DNA from: Aradus depressus
Lineage: Eukaryota > Arthropoda > Insecta > Hemiptera > Aradidae
Assembly: GCA_963662175.1 (NCBI GenBank)
Contig: OY759215.1
Span: 47,633,213-47,697,212 of the forward strand
Direction: 5' to 3'
Length of the DNA: 64,000 nt
The position numbers and the translations under genes are program-made. The notes beneath the pieces are model-generated. The model did no database searches, had not been told where the DNA came from, and saw only the letters and a program-made list of their open reading frames with translations. Positions 21,601-27,839 of this stretch are shown here, piece after piece. Positions within the stretch are counted from its first letter, which is position 1. Every line of letters starts with the position of its first letter.

Positions 21601-23521
21601 TGAAGGGGTCACATGTTCTAACTTAGGTCTGATTAGATTTTGGCCGAAATCAAACAAAAATTGAGACCACTTACTCTCGGCACCTAATTACATTTTACAA
21701 GATACAGCTTATGTTTATGACCTAATCAAACATCTTTTAAAGTAATAGTTGTAGACAATATTAAAATACATGATTTGTATGAAATAACATTTTTCACAGG
21801 ACGTCCGGTTTCCGAGATATATGCCGAAAACCATCTTGAAATCTAGGTTAGAAACACATATTGTTAGACGTTTCCTAAATTTACCCAAAAACAGTTAGTT
21901 CTATCGAAAAATTGATTCTTACCAGAAATGTTCCTTATAAAATTTCCAATCGCTAATAAGTCCTCAAATTTGAGATAGGATCAATATGACAAAAGTTATA
22001 GCCCCCCGAAGAATGTAAACTAAATGTACATAAAGAATATATCTAAGTAATTTTTCAATCGTAACTCGTAGCGATAAACTTTAAAATATGGTTTTATTAT
22101 TGATAGTTTTTTTGAAAAATTATAAAAATTAAGAAAAATATATGTGATGTGGCCGTTACAGGATTTTCTTATACCAACCACGCTTACAGATCACTCTCTC
22201 TCCCCCTTCTCAAAATTATTTCATAACGCTGTACAATGAGACAAAATGAAATGATTTTGAGAAGGAGATGGGGAGGACAGATCGATCTGTAAACGTTGTT
22301 AGTTAGTATACAAATGTCCTGTGATGGCGTCATTATTTTTTCTTTATTTTCATAATTTTCAATACGGATCTATCAATAATAAAAATATATTTTTAAATTT
22401 GTTGCTATGCGTTTCCATTCAGACGTATTTGCTAAAGAAATTCATTGTTCGTTCTTTGAGGCGCTGTAACTTTGTTCGCATTGGGTCTATCTCAAATTTG
22501 AGGGCATTTCGTTGGTTGGAAATTTAATGAGGAACAAATTTGTTAAAGCATCATTTCTTCGATAGGACTAACAACTAAATCAAGAAAACGTCTTCATGTT
22601 TTCCGACCTCCTGATTACAAAAATGAAAAAAAAAAAAAAAAAAAAAAAAGGCTGTTTGTCAGAGTGTGTGTCTATGAACGATAAAACGATGAAATGATGT
22701 ATCCAGAACACTCTAAGGACGACACCTATTGATTTTCAGCGGCATCATCCAAAGAGGAGAGGGGGATCAGAGGAAGGGCTCAACTCAAAAGTCCCAATAA
22801 CTGCCGCTGTAATGAATGTATTGACTTGGAATTTTATATTTAAATTCAAAACCCTATAACGATGACACCTATGAATTTTCAGCCAAATCTGGGGAGAGGA
22901 ACAGAGAAGGGGGGCTCAAATAGCCTAATAAGTGCCGATGTAATTACTGTATCAATACACAAATTAGTATTATATTAGAATAAGAAGCCACTATGTAAGT
23001 CAAATATTGAATTTTAGCCCAAACGGTCGATTGGCTTCGGAGGGAGAGCGAAAACGTAATTGATTAATTCCTGCTGCGGAAATACGTAGCCAGTGATTCA
23101 CCGACGTATTTTTTTATGCCTTTGTTTTTCGTTTTTAGAATATTTCATTCTTGTATGAAGGAATCACTGCTATTATATGGGTAGGTAATGAATGTTATCT
23201 GCTTTGTTTAATTTTAGTTTAGTCATTATTATTTAGAAATTGTGTTTATTATTAAGAATTGAACTCCCTGCAGTAAAGTAATTATTGATGAACAAAGAAG
23301 TTATTCATTCATTTTTATTTGGGAAATAAAGCTGCCCCAACAGACAGGCACAGAAGGTTTTTTTGGTGTCGTTGATCTAAAAAACTCTTAAAAATGGCCT
23401 GAGACTTACCTTTTTTGATGTCCACTTCATAGTATTTTTGATGTTCAGAATCAAAATGTTCAAATAGGTCGATCCGATGAAGGAACTGGCCGAGTAGTGT
23501 TTTCTCGAACATGGTACCCAT
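3227..23521 (-). CDS. Acyl-CoA delta-9 desaturase, complete, six exons
   Basis: Membrane-bound fatty acyl-CoA desaturase of the ER, which introduces the delta-9 double bond into saturated acyl-CoA with electrons from cytochrome b5. Exons on the minus strand: 23521-23410, 10402-10241, 5895-5765, 4986-4781, 4435-4250, 3497-3227. All borders are GT/AG and every intron phase matches (1,1,0,2,2), giving 355 residues, the usual family length. The three histidine boxes are present: HRLWSH (exon 3), HRVHH (exon 4) and HNYHH (exon 6). RDHRVHHKFSETDADPHN and GFFFSHVGWL are family signatures. Hydrophobic pairs of membrane segments lie in exons 2-3 and 5. The start is the first ATG in frame (MGTMFEKTLL); the second at residue 4 is possible. 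The first intron is 13 kb and full of repeats. Pheromone or cuticular-lipid versus housekeeping role cannot be told apart here. Confidence 0.95.
3570..3625. repeat. (TA)n microsatellite
   Basis: An uninterrupted TA run of about 45 bp inside the last intron of the desaturase gene (3498-4249). The rest of that intron shows only AT-rich sequence and a SINE scrap. Confidence 0.9.
4062..4091 (-). repeat. SINE 3'-end scrap
   Basis: GTGACTTATGCCCGGGCTTT is the inverse of the conserved 3' end of the tRNA-derived SINE family (AAAGCCCGGGCATGAGTCA). Too short to say more. Confidence 0.5.
5110..5325 (-). repeat. Second tRNA-derived SINE family member
   Basis: On the minus strand a tRNA-like head can be read: an A-box-like TAGCTGTGCGG near 5300 and a B-box-like GGCTCGAATCC near 5235, spaced as in a tRNA. 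It is followed by a non-tRNA body with CTCTCCCGGGGCCATGGATG. The body does not resemble the main SINE family. It lies in the intron between exons 3 and 4 of the desaturase gene (4987-5764). Confidence 0.55.
5896..6560. other. Desaturase intron 2, unique-looking AT-rich part
   Basis: No coding signal. One weak inverted pair (CAGCACCCAAGAACAGTAAACTGTG near 6012 and CACAGTTTACTTCTGGGGTGCTG near 6372) suggests a roughly 380-bp element with terminal inverted repeats. Its ends are TATATCAGCACCC and GGGTGCTGATATA. Confidence 0.45.
6573..6720 (+). repeat. SINE head fragment
   Basis: Contains AGCTCAAGATCGTGAGTTCGAAACCC, i.e. the B-box region of the main SINE, then GGCCTTTAGG and the CTTCGGATGGTAGGTTAAGC stretch. 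The 3' body is missing. Confidence 0.7.
6826..6968 (-). repeat. SINE body fragment, inverted
   Basis: Inverse of the SINE 3' body: AGAGCGCTCTTTCATCGCTCTGG, GGACATGAGCCCGACTCTA, CCTAAATTTTGCCTA and GTACCTGACATCGTA are in family order. The tRNA-like head is absent. It faces the head fragment at 6573-6720. Confidence 0.75.
6969..7660. other. Desaturase intron 2, no feature seen
   Basis: AT-rich sequence with no open frame of note and no repeat that I can pair with other parts of the window. Confidence 0.4.
7840..8320. repeat. 66-bp tandem array
   Basis: About seven diverged units, each with CACAGCTAGTA, GTGCCTTGCAACAGCGGA and ACGTAGTTAGGAACGCTGGG. Because 66 is a multiple of three, the minus strand keeps an open frame of 108 codons with a 22-residue repeat (VGSAVARHLLAV...). 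No start context or homology supports a protein, so I treat the frame as a by-product of the period. Confidence 0.85.
8440..9640. repeat. About 144-bp tandem array with poly-C tracts
   Basis: GAATACTAC(A/G/T)(T/G) recurs at spacings of about 141-148 bp. Units contain GACAATCCGACCAACCGTTAATGAG, a TTATACTTAGGCC stretch, then C-rich tracts CCCCCCACAACCCCCCCTCCCGTTC of variable length and GACGCCACACAC. About nine units. Length differences come mainly from the C runs. The last unit grades into the tail of the host element. Confidence 0.88.
10134..10192 (+). repeat. SINE 3'-end fragment
   Basis: GTAGTCGATATGACCTTGTTGTTAAAGCCTGGGC-TTGAGTCATAA matches the SINE 3' end in the forward direction. It lies about 50 bp from exon 2 of the desaturase gene. 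Confidence 0.7.
10740..11231. mobile_element. Foldback/MITE with roughly 85-bp arms, possible 8-bp TSD
   Basis: Arms 10740-10825 and about 11150-11231 are near-perfect inverse copies (GTTACGGGTAAAGTTAGATT, AAACCTAGGATTACCCGGGT, GCCGCTTGGTTAAAG). ATATATAT flanks both sides (10732-10739, 11232-11239), a candidate 8-bp duplication, though low complexity makes this weak. The centre holds a GC-rich perfect hairpin GCCGGCG-TTC-CGCCGGC near 11016. Short open frames on both strands are by-products of the inverted arms. Confidence 0.75.
11560..11882. repeat. Foldback element, ACCGAAAGTACTCCCATAT family
   Basis: Outer ends GATACTTTACATTTTCTGCAG and its inverse pair across the element. Inner arms share TGTGAAACACTT and TATGGGAGTAC. 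The same family is present at 62950-63080 and in part near 16240-16300, where ACCGAAAGTAC is also found. It has no coding content. Confidence 0.7.
11883..12395. other. Desaturase intron 1, no gene
   Basis: AT-rich sequence ending in a G-rich run (12297-12319). No feature assigned. The last 12 bases (12384-12395) are the left target-site duplication of the SINE that follows. Confidence 0.4.
12396..14518 (+). mobile_element. tRNA-derived SINE expanded into an 11-unit tandem array
   Basis: The tRNA-like head begins GGCGCCGGTAACTCAGTGG (A box 12407-12417) with B box GGTTCGTAACC at 12451-12461; the body follows. From 12551 the 3' part is repeated in tandem. Units start with GCCTG at 12551, 12740, 12929, 13118, 13307, 13496, 13631, 13820, 14009, 14198 and 14333. 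Most are 189 bp; those at 13496 and 14198 are 135 bp and lack the same 54 bp. Blocks 12929-13630 and 13631-14332 form a 702-bp higher-order repeat, sharing GCCTGCACG at 13307 and 14009. TCTTCCATAATA flanks the whole thing (12384-12395 and 14519-14530), so it derives from one insertion. Repeated 61-codon open frames on the minus strand follow from the 189-bp period. Confidence 0.93.
12407..12461 (+). promoter_or_regulatory. Internal RNA polymerase III promoter (A and B boxes) of the SINE
   Basis: TAACTCAGTGG (A box) and GGTTCGTAACC (B box, consensus GGTTCGANNCC with one change) have tRNA-like spacing. Other copies carry TAGCTGAGTGG and GGTTCGAAACC (56709-56719, 56753-56763), closer to consensus. 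Confidence 0.7.
14604..14913 (-). mobile_element. SINE copy, full length, inverted relative to the array
   Basis: On the minus strand it runs from GGCGCCGGTAGCTCAGTGG (A box) through GGGTTTCGAAACCC-like B box to AAAGCCCGGGCATGAGTCATAA. It lies 85 bp from the end of the array and points towards it. It holds a single body unit, like the other dispersed copies. Confidence 0.88.
14914..15939. other. Desaturase intron 1, no gene recognised
   Basis: Contains an open frame of 75 codons on the plus strand (15152-15379) and 81 codons on the minus strand (15490-15735), neither with recognisable motifs. Otherwise AT-rich sequence. Confidence 0.4.
15940..16545 (+). repeat. Dispersed repeat of unknown class, ending in CGGTGATTCACCG hairpin
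   Basis: Family landmarks in order: ACTTCCCCAAGT...TATAGGGGAAG-like palindrome, AACTGCCGATGTAATGAATGTATCGACATGAAATTTTA, TTTTCAGCCAAATCGGGCGAAGGGAAGG, a second AACTGCCGATGTAATGAA, GATCGATTGG with GGAGGGAGAGCGAAAACGT, and finally CATAGCCGGTGATTCACCGAC. No coding capacity and no target duplication were seen. Other copies: 22660-23105, 24165-24960, 25395-26340, 30300-30700 (inverted), 31610-31725, 32105-33135. Confidence 0.7.
16660..18500 (+). mobile_element. CR1/Jockey-like LINE, 5'-truncated
   Basis: Contains the RT ORF (16667-17938) and about 560 bp of T-rich 3' UTR. The 3' end is set near GAATAAAATTTATTTTCATT with an ATTCATGAATGAA repeat. Its 5' junction abuts a repeat of the hairpin-ended family. 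No duplication was identified. Confidence 0.7.
16667..17938 (+). CDS. Non-LTR retrotransposon reverse transcriptase (5'-truncated ORF2)
   Basis: 423 codons open. RT motifs are intact: FQSGFRPGYGTQTALLKL (motif 1/2 region), LFDFSKAFDSVDH (motif A), SGVPQGSSLSPLLF (motif B), YHLYADDLQIY (motif C, catalytic DD), NPDKTQAILLG and LGIILD (thumb-side motifs), then a long C-terminal region ending with SLWNSLPPLIR. The endonuclease half upstream of about 16690 is absent; the ATG used here is probably incidental. I place it in the CR1/Jockey group without certainty. The sequence is richer in C than its surroundings, and the frame is undamaged, so the insertion is fairly young. An AT-rich 3' UTR with AATAAAATTTATTTTCATTC follows to about 18500. 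Confidence 0.9.
   Translation: MTETVYSLVMSMNFQSGFRPGYGTQTALLKLTEDFRHAIDNRQLTLLVLFDFSKAFDSVDHSILLSKLASLPLSNSVLLWLQSYLEDRSQSVKFPNSPPSSSLPLHSGVPQGSSLSPLLFSLFLLDLPKHIRYCKYHLYADDLQIYLSFHPSNFPLAFSQVSDDINSISSWAKQNKLLLNPDKTQAILLGNKKLLSNLLDPPHLKLDDTDINYSTRVKNLGIILDQSLSWKDHVSYISRKSFQSLAQFKRSRHSLSQSSRQLLVSSLIFPHFDYGCLVYYDLSKGLDNKLQRTLNAHIRFVFDVPRDAHISPWYSELKWLKPSYRRDYLLGSFLFQMLKSKEPYYLYQMFQFKSSVHQRHTRSRPSDLFIPSHRSSAFHNSFLVQASSLWNSLPPLIRHSPSMASFKSSLFQFLLNKQSSPSD
18598..19600 (-). pseudogene. R1/Jockey-type LINE 3' remnant, frameshifted
   Basis: Minus strand. Reads TRMLGFILGNSKHFSYI, then TKIIFTSFVRSLVEYASS and IHTIEKVQHKFIRYVAF, the conserved region after the RT domain of many insect LINEs. Near 19190 the frame shifts and continues LLNNKIDCPDLLSLVNFNIP and LPFSPNFHYTDYGFYSP. 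The 3' end carries GCTTTGCCTGTAGAAATAAATAAATAA, a tail repeat typical of this group. It is the same kind of element as 46003-46910. Confidence 0.75.
19630..19860 (+). repeat. Degenerate SINE copy
   Basis: Family pieces GGGTAGGCAAAATTTAGG, GCAGTAGAGTTAGGCTC, CACCAGAGCGAC and GGTAGTAGGC are in order, with losses between them. The head is not recognisable. Confidence 0.65.
19861..20800. other. Desaturase intron 1, no gene recognised
   Basis: Overlapping short open frames on both strands near 20150-20500 have no recognisable motif. No repeat pairing was found. Confidence 0.35.
20810..21345 (-). pseudogene. mariner transposase pseudogene
   Basis: On the minus strand, reading across stops and frameshifts: CVITGDETWVYG (first catalytic D region), GVVYYEFLPRGETIN, LREAGRKKRPEL, HHDNAPVH (second catalytic D), PQPPYSPNLAPADFFL and PKLKKPLK. 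Several in-frame stops and shifts show it is dead. The 5' half of the transposase is missing: the sequence is cut at about 21336 by another repeat. Confidence 0.88.
21336..22325. repeat. Unclassified repeat with GGTTGGTATAAGAAA ends
   Basis: ACGTGGTTGGTATAAGAAAGTCCTGTTATGGTCAC at 21336-21372 recurs inverted at about 22150-22190 and, diverged, in direct orientation near 22296-22330. The interior includes AAAATCCGAGATCGAGGTTTC and TTTTACGTTTTAAGGTCCCCTGAATAC followed by a GT-rich run. It interrupts the mariner relic, so it is younger than that element. Confidence 0.55.
22326..22659. other. No feature seen apart from poly-A run
   Basis: Contains a run of about 24 A at 22627-22650 followed by the start of a dispersed repeat. 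Confidence 0.4.
22660..23105 (+). repeat. Hairpin-ended dispersed repeat copy
   Basis: Shows the family landmarks AACTGCCGCTGTAATGAATGTATTGAC, GACACCTATGAATTTTCAGCC, GTCGATTGGCTTCGGAGGGAGAGCG and a terminal CAGTGATTCACCGACG. It lies about 300 bp from exon 1 of the desaturase gene. Confidence 0.75.
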
Positions 23522-23762
23522 CCTCTTTCAAACTAACTGATCCAAGTCGGCACAACTACTGTCACACTGCTCTGTCTGTCTCTAGTTATGTTCTAGTTAC
23601 CACCTCCACCCACCCTCGACGTTCATGGTGACAAATTTGATGAGTCTATGCGATCTTTGTGACAAATTGATTCTGGATTGAGTACGAAGATCACTCAACA
23701 TTGTGTACTTCCCCAGCTATAAATAGTATAGGGGAAGTTATATAATCATTATAAAATGTATA

Positions 23763-24115
23763 GGTTAGGTTAGGTTAGGTTTTATGACTCATGCCCGTGC
23801 TTTAACTACGAGGTCATATCGCCTACTACCAGAGCGCTCTTTCGTCACTCTGGTGGACATGAGCCCGACTCTACTGTGGGAGTCCTAAATTTTGCCTACC
23901 CTAAATTTTTATTTATCTAGGACAGGGGTCTATAACGAGTACCTGACATCGTACAGGCTCGGGACCATCACTTAACGTCGCATCCGAAGGACAGCCTGCT
24001 CAAGTTTATTTTACCTCCCAGATAAAAAAAACTAAGGACCTCGGTCGGGTTTCGAACCCACGATCTTGAGCTCAGAAGACAAGCACGCATACCACTGAGC
24101 TACTGGCGCCCTCTA
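23763..24115 (-). mobile_element. Full-length SINE with AACCT tail and target duplication
   Basis: On the minus strand: A box TAGCTCAGTGG (24092-24102), B box GGTTCGAAACC (24048-24058), full body and then a tail of four AACCT units at 23763-23782. Flanks TATAAAATGTATA (23750-23762) and TATAAAATTTATA (24116-24128) form a 13-bp duplication with one mismatch. It lies upstream of the desaturase start, in the intergenic region. Confidence 0.92.
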
Positions 24116-24164
24116 TATAAAATTTATATGTGAATGCATAAAGTCGATACCTTATTTTCACTTT

Positions 24165-24960
24165 CCTAGATATAGGAAGTATATATTCGGTCAGAAATTC
24201 GATATTTTTTCAAAGGAATTTCATCCCACGATTACAAAAAAGAGATAAAAAAAAGTTCTGTCTGTCTGTGTGCATTAGTGTCTGAACACTATAACTCCTA
24301 ACAGAATGTATACATTAACACGAAATTTTAATTCTGTGTCCATTGATTTTCATTGACACCTATTACTTTTCTGACAAATCAGCCGAGGGAGGATTAGAGG
24401 AGACAAAACCAAAACCCTTATAACTGCCGAAGTAATGAATGTATCGACACGATATATGAAGACAATGGTTTTTGAATTGTACCCTCTTCTGTACCTCTTT
24501 TCTTTCGGCCAATTTCTCCGTTCGGTGTCGTTCTTATGAGGTTTTAAATTTAAATATGAATATTCATGTCGATACATTCATTAAATTGGTTAAAAAGTTA
24601 TTAAAGTTTTTGTGTTAAGGCCCCCTCTCTAATTCATCTTTTTTATAGACCGTTTTCATTGAAAATCAATATTAGTCGTCCTTAAAAGATTCTGGATACA
24701 CACATAAAATGTCTTGTCGATATATTCATTCTATCGGGTGTTATCGTGTTCACAAACCGACAAGACAAAATTTGTCATTTCTGGAATGAGGAGGTCGGAA
24801 ATCATGAAATTCCAGTTAAAACTCAACATCAAATTTCTGATAGATTATATGGCTTCCCCTATACTTCGTACAGCTGGGTAACATTTCCTGTCTGTCCGTC
24901 TACTCGTATGAACACGATAACTCCCGATAGACTGAATATATCGACATTAAATCTTACACG
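24165..24960. repeat. Rearranged copies of the hairpin-ended repeat
   Basis: Family pieces occur in both directions: AACTGCCGAAGTAATGAATGTATCGACACGA near 24422 (plus) and GTCGATACATTCATTAAATTGG near 24569 (inverse), then GATATATTCATTCTATCGGG near 24720. This indicates fused or inverted copies. Nothing coding is seen. Confidence 0.55.
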
Positions 24961-25394
24961 TGAATCCAGAGCCGAATCGGCCAAAGGAAAGAAAGGATAT
25001 TGGTGGAGGGGCTTAACAAAAAAATGACTGTGACAAACTCACAAGCGCTTAGCTGCACAATATAATATATATTTTGAATTACATGGATAGACTGAGAAAC
25101 CAGTGTACAACACAAAGCAGGTATTTTTTTATAAATTAATGTTGACTCCCGTTTTCTGATTTTTTTTGCCTAGCAAACAAAATATAGTATAGAGTTGTGT
25201 AACTGTCCTCCACAATTGGTTGACCGTGTTAACAATAATGAGATATTTAAAGTAAAAATCTCCAGACAGGCTAAATTTTTTAATTAAATAAAAATATTTA
25301 ATAATTTAGTATATATTATACTATCATTATCAGCTTTGTTGAGGTGGGACCCTGACGTAGAGGAAATTTGTGTCGCTAACCATTATTACTTTCC

Positions 25395-26340
25395 CAGATA
25401 TACGAAGTATAGGTGAAGTTATGTAATCGGTCAGAAATTCAATGGGAAGTTTTCAACAGAATTTCATGTTTTCAGACGTCCTGATTCCAATAATGAAAAA
25501 AATATGTCGTATAGCTGGTGAAGTAAAACATGTTTGTCTTTGTTTGTTTCAGTGAACTGCCGATAGGTTAAATGTATTTATGAGAAATTTTATATGTGTA
25601 TCCAGAACCCTCTAAGGACGACATCTATTAATTTTAGGCGAAATTAGAGACCAGAGATGGGGGCACAACTCAAATATTTTAATAACTGCCGCTGTAATGT
25701 ATCGACACAAAAATTAGTAAGAGGATTTGGAAACTACTTGTCAAATATGGAATTTTGGCCCGGAGGTAGATTGGCTTCGGAGGGACATCAAAAACATAAT
25801 TGGTTAATTCGTCCTTGGGAAATTCATAGCCGTGATTCACAGTCGACATATTTTCTGCTGATTTTTGTCTGTCTGTGTTTGTTTCTGCGAAATTGATGAC
25901 TCCCGAAGGAACATGATGACAGACACTTGATAACCCCCATATCGTTCCGAAATTTTATATGCGTATCCACAATCCCATCTATTAATTTTCAGCCAAGTTG
26001 GCCGAAGGGAGAGGGGGGAGGTTTAATATAAAAACTCTAATGATTGCAGTTGTAATGAATGAATCAACACAAAATTTCATCTATTAATATTCCGCGGAGT
26101 CGGCAGAAGGAAAGGAGGGGATCAAAGAGGGGACTCAACTGAAAAAAAACAAAAAAAAAAACAACAATATATGCCGATTTATTGAAAGAATCGACACAAG
26201 TGAGGATTTAGAAATTTAGAAACCCCTATGTAAGTCAACTGTTGATTTTTAGCCGAAACGATTGAATTTGAAGGATGAAAGAAAAATTAATTTATTAATT
26301 CGTGCTGGGGAAGTGCATTGCCGGTGATTCACCGACTTAT
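25395..26340 (+). repeat. Hairpin-ended dispersed repeat, longest copies
   Basis: Starts TTTCCCAGATATACGAAGTATAGGTGAAG, continues through TTTTCAGACGTCCTGATTCC, CAGAACCCTCTAAGGACGACA, and AACTGCCGCTGTAATG, and reaches two hairpin-type ends (near 25840 and CCGGTGATTCACCGAC at 26325-26340). Probably two copies or a duplicated 3' half. Non-coding. Confidence 0.65.
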
Positions 26341-26868
26341 TAATTTTTTATAGTTACTCATCTAAGAGAAATACAATTAGAAAATGATAAGTGCCTGTGT
26401 AATTCCGAGATATCATTTATTCAGAGACCCCCCTCTTGTCTGAAATACAATTTTTCAAATGCTAACGAATGATTTTATCTTGGGGGAACACAAAGTACGC
26501 AATAAAAAATTGAGTAATTTTGGTACCTATCATGCAAATATTGAGTTACTTATCTAAGTACTTTCATCTCGTTTACATTTTCGAACCCTCCGTGGAACTC
26601 TCAAGTTCTAATGTATATTCTAGAGATATTTGAGACCGTATGTGATGGATCCCAGAGGGGAGGGGGTGCTCTTGGAAAATGTTTTGTAACGCAGTAAAAT
26701 TATGTTTTCAATAATTGTACTCGTCTCTTAGTAAAATTCAAATTTTCGAAAATAGCTTTACATAATTCATGAACAGCATTTCTTGTTGTCCCTACTTCAA
26801 ATACTTGAAGGACTTGTAAAGTCCTGGACTTCAAAAGATGAGTTTTTTATCCAGGGGCTTGCTTCTTA

Positions 26869-27511
26869 GGCCAACCTCACATTAGGCAATTCCGAAGCGA
26901 CGCGACTGATACTCAAGTATCAGCCATTTGAGTTGCCTGTGGGTATGATACCCGTAGGCAACTTTTCTCCTCACACTGAGGATACTGTGCAGCGACTAGG
27001 ATCTCTTCAGTCTCCATCTAGCCGTGGCGAGAAGCTGAGTTGTTCACCATGTCAAGTGATGAAGATGTCGTTGTGTCTTATTATTATTATTATTATAGAA
27101 AAAGGAAAATCCGAAGATTATAGCGCCATCCTTACATCGAAAGGAATGTTAACTATTTGTTGGTTCTAAAGAGCTGGAAAAGTCGGATTCCAAGTTCGTA
27201 GCATTCTACCGAATGACGAAAGAATCATTCCTACACTTGATTGGCAATGTTTCTCCACCCATAAGACAGAGGAACACACAAATGCGGGAATGTGTGAGTG
27301 CAGAAGAGTGTGTTCACTAGCCATTGCGAGGCGACGCAGGAGACTCAAGGGACGGGCGACCTTCCTAGCAGGTCGCTTGAGACTGGTAGGATACGGGTAG
27401 GATACGCGTCTCCTGGGAGTGGCGTCGTTTGTGTCTCCCCACCACTCAACGTAGGAAGTGACTTCTAAGATCAGTCGCGTCGCTTCGGAATTGCCTACTG
27501 TGAGGTTGGCC
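26869..27511 (+). mobile_element. PIF/Harbinger transposon, internally deleted, TTA duplication
   Basis: The termini GGCCAACCTCACATTAGGCA and the inverse of GGCCAACCTCACAGTAGGCA continue as inverted repeats through TTCCGAAGCGACGCGACTGAT (about 41 bp, one mismatch). TTA flanks both sides (26866-26868, 27512-27514), diagnostic of PIF/Harbinger. Inside, an ATG at about 27049 opens MSSDEDVVVSYYYYYYRKRK, typical of the transposase start, and stops soon after. A further part in another frame reads FYRMTKESFLHLIGNV and IRQRNTQMRECVSAEE, as in HARBI1-like transposases. The catalytic region is gone. Confidence 0.9.
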
Positions 27512-27689
27512 TTAGTCGTAAAGAAAACTCTCAGACCGCATTACAGCATGTTGTCTTTTGTTCCAAATTAATATAAAAAAATATAAGGTTTAACAACAGA
27601 GAGGCTTGCCAAAACAGTTAAGTACCTAGATGCCTCTGTAGATGGAGCTACCAAAAAAAAGTGCTACGTTAAAAAAAAAAAGTCCCCCC

Positions 27690-27839
27690 TGTTAAGAAAT
27701 TAGTACGACAAAATTGTACAACATATTTTCACTTTATTTTACATTTCTAAACTGAGACTGATTTTATAACACATGTATAATATACAAATACAACCTAATA
27801 ATAATAACAGATGTTTTAATAAACATCAATGTCCTAACA
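27690..27839 (-). repeat. 3' LTR of the gypsy element
   Basis: 150 bp, identical to the 5' LTR. The ORF stop (TAG at 27834-27836) lies in its first bases. Confidence 0.95.

Noticed and set aside
24746..25027. 93-codon open frame in the intergenic region
   Set aside because: It runs across known landmarks of the hairpin-ended repeat, so it is repeat sequence and not a gene.
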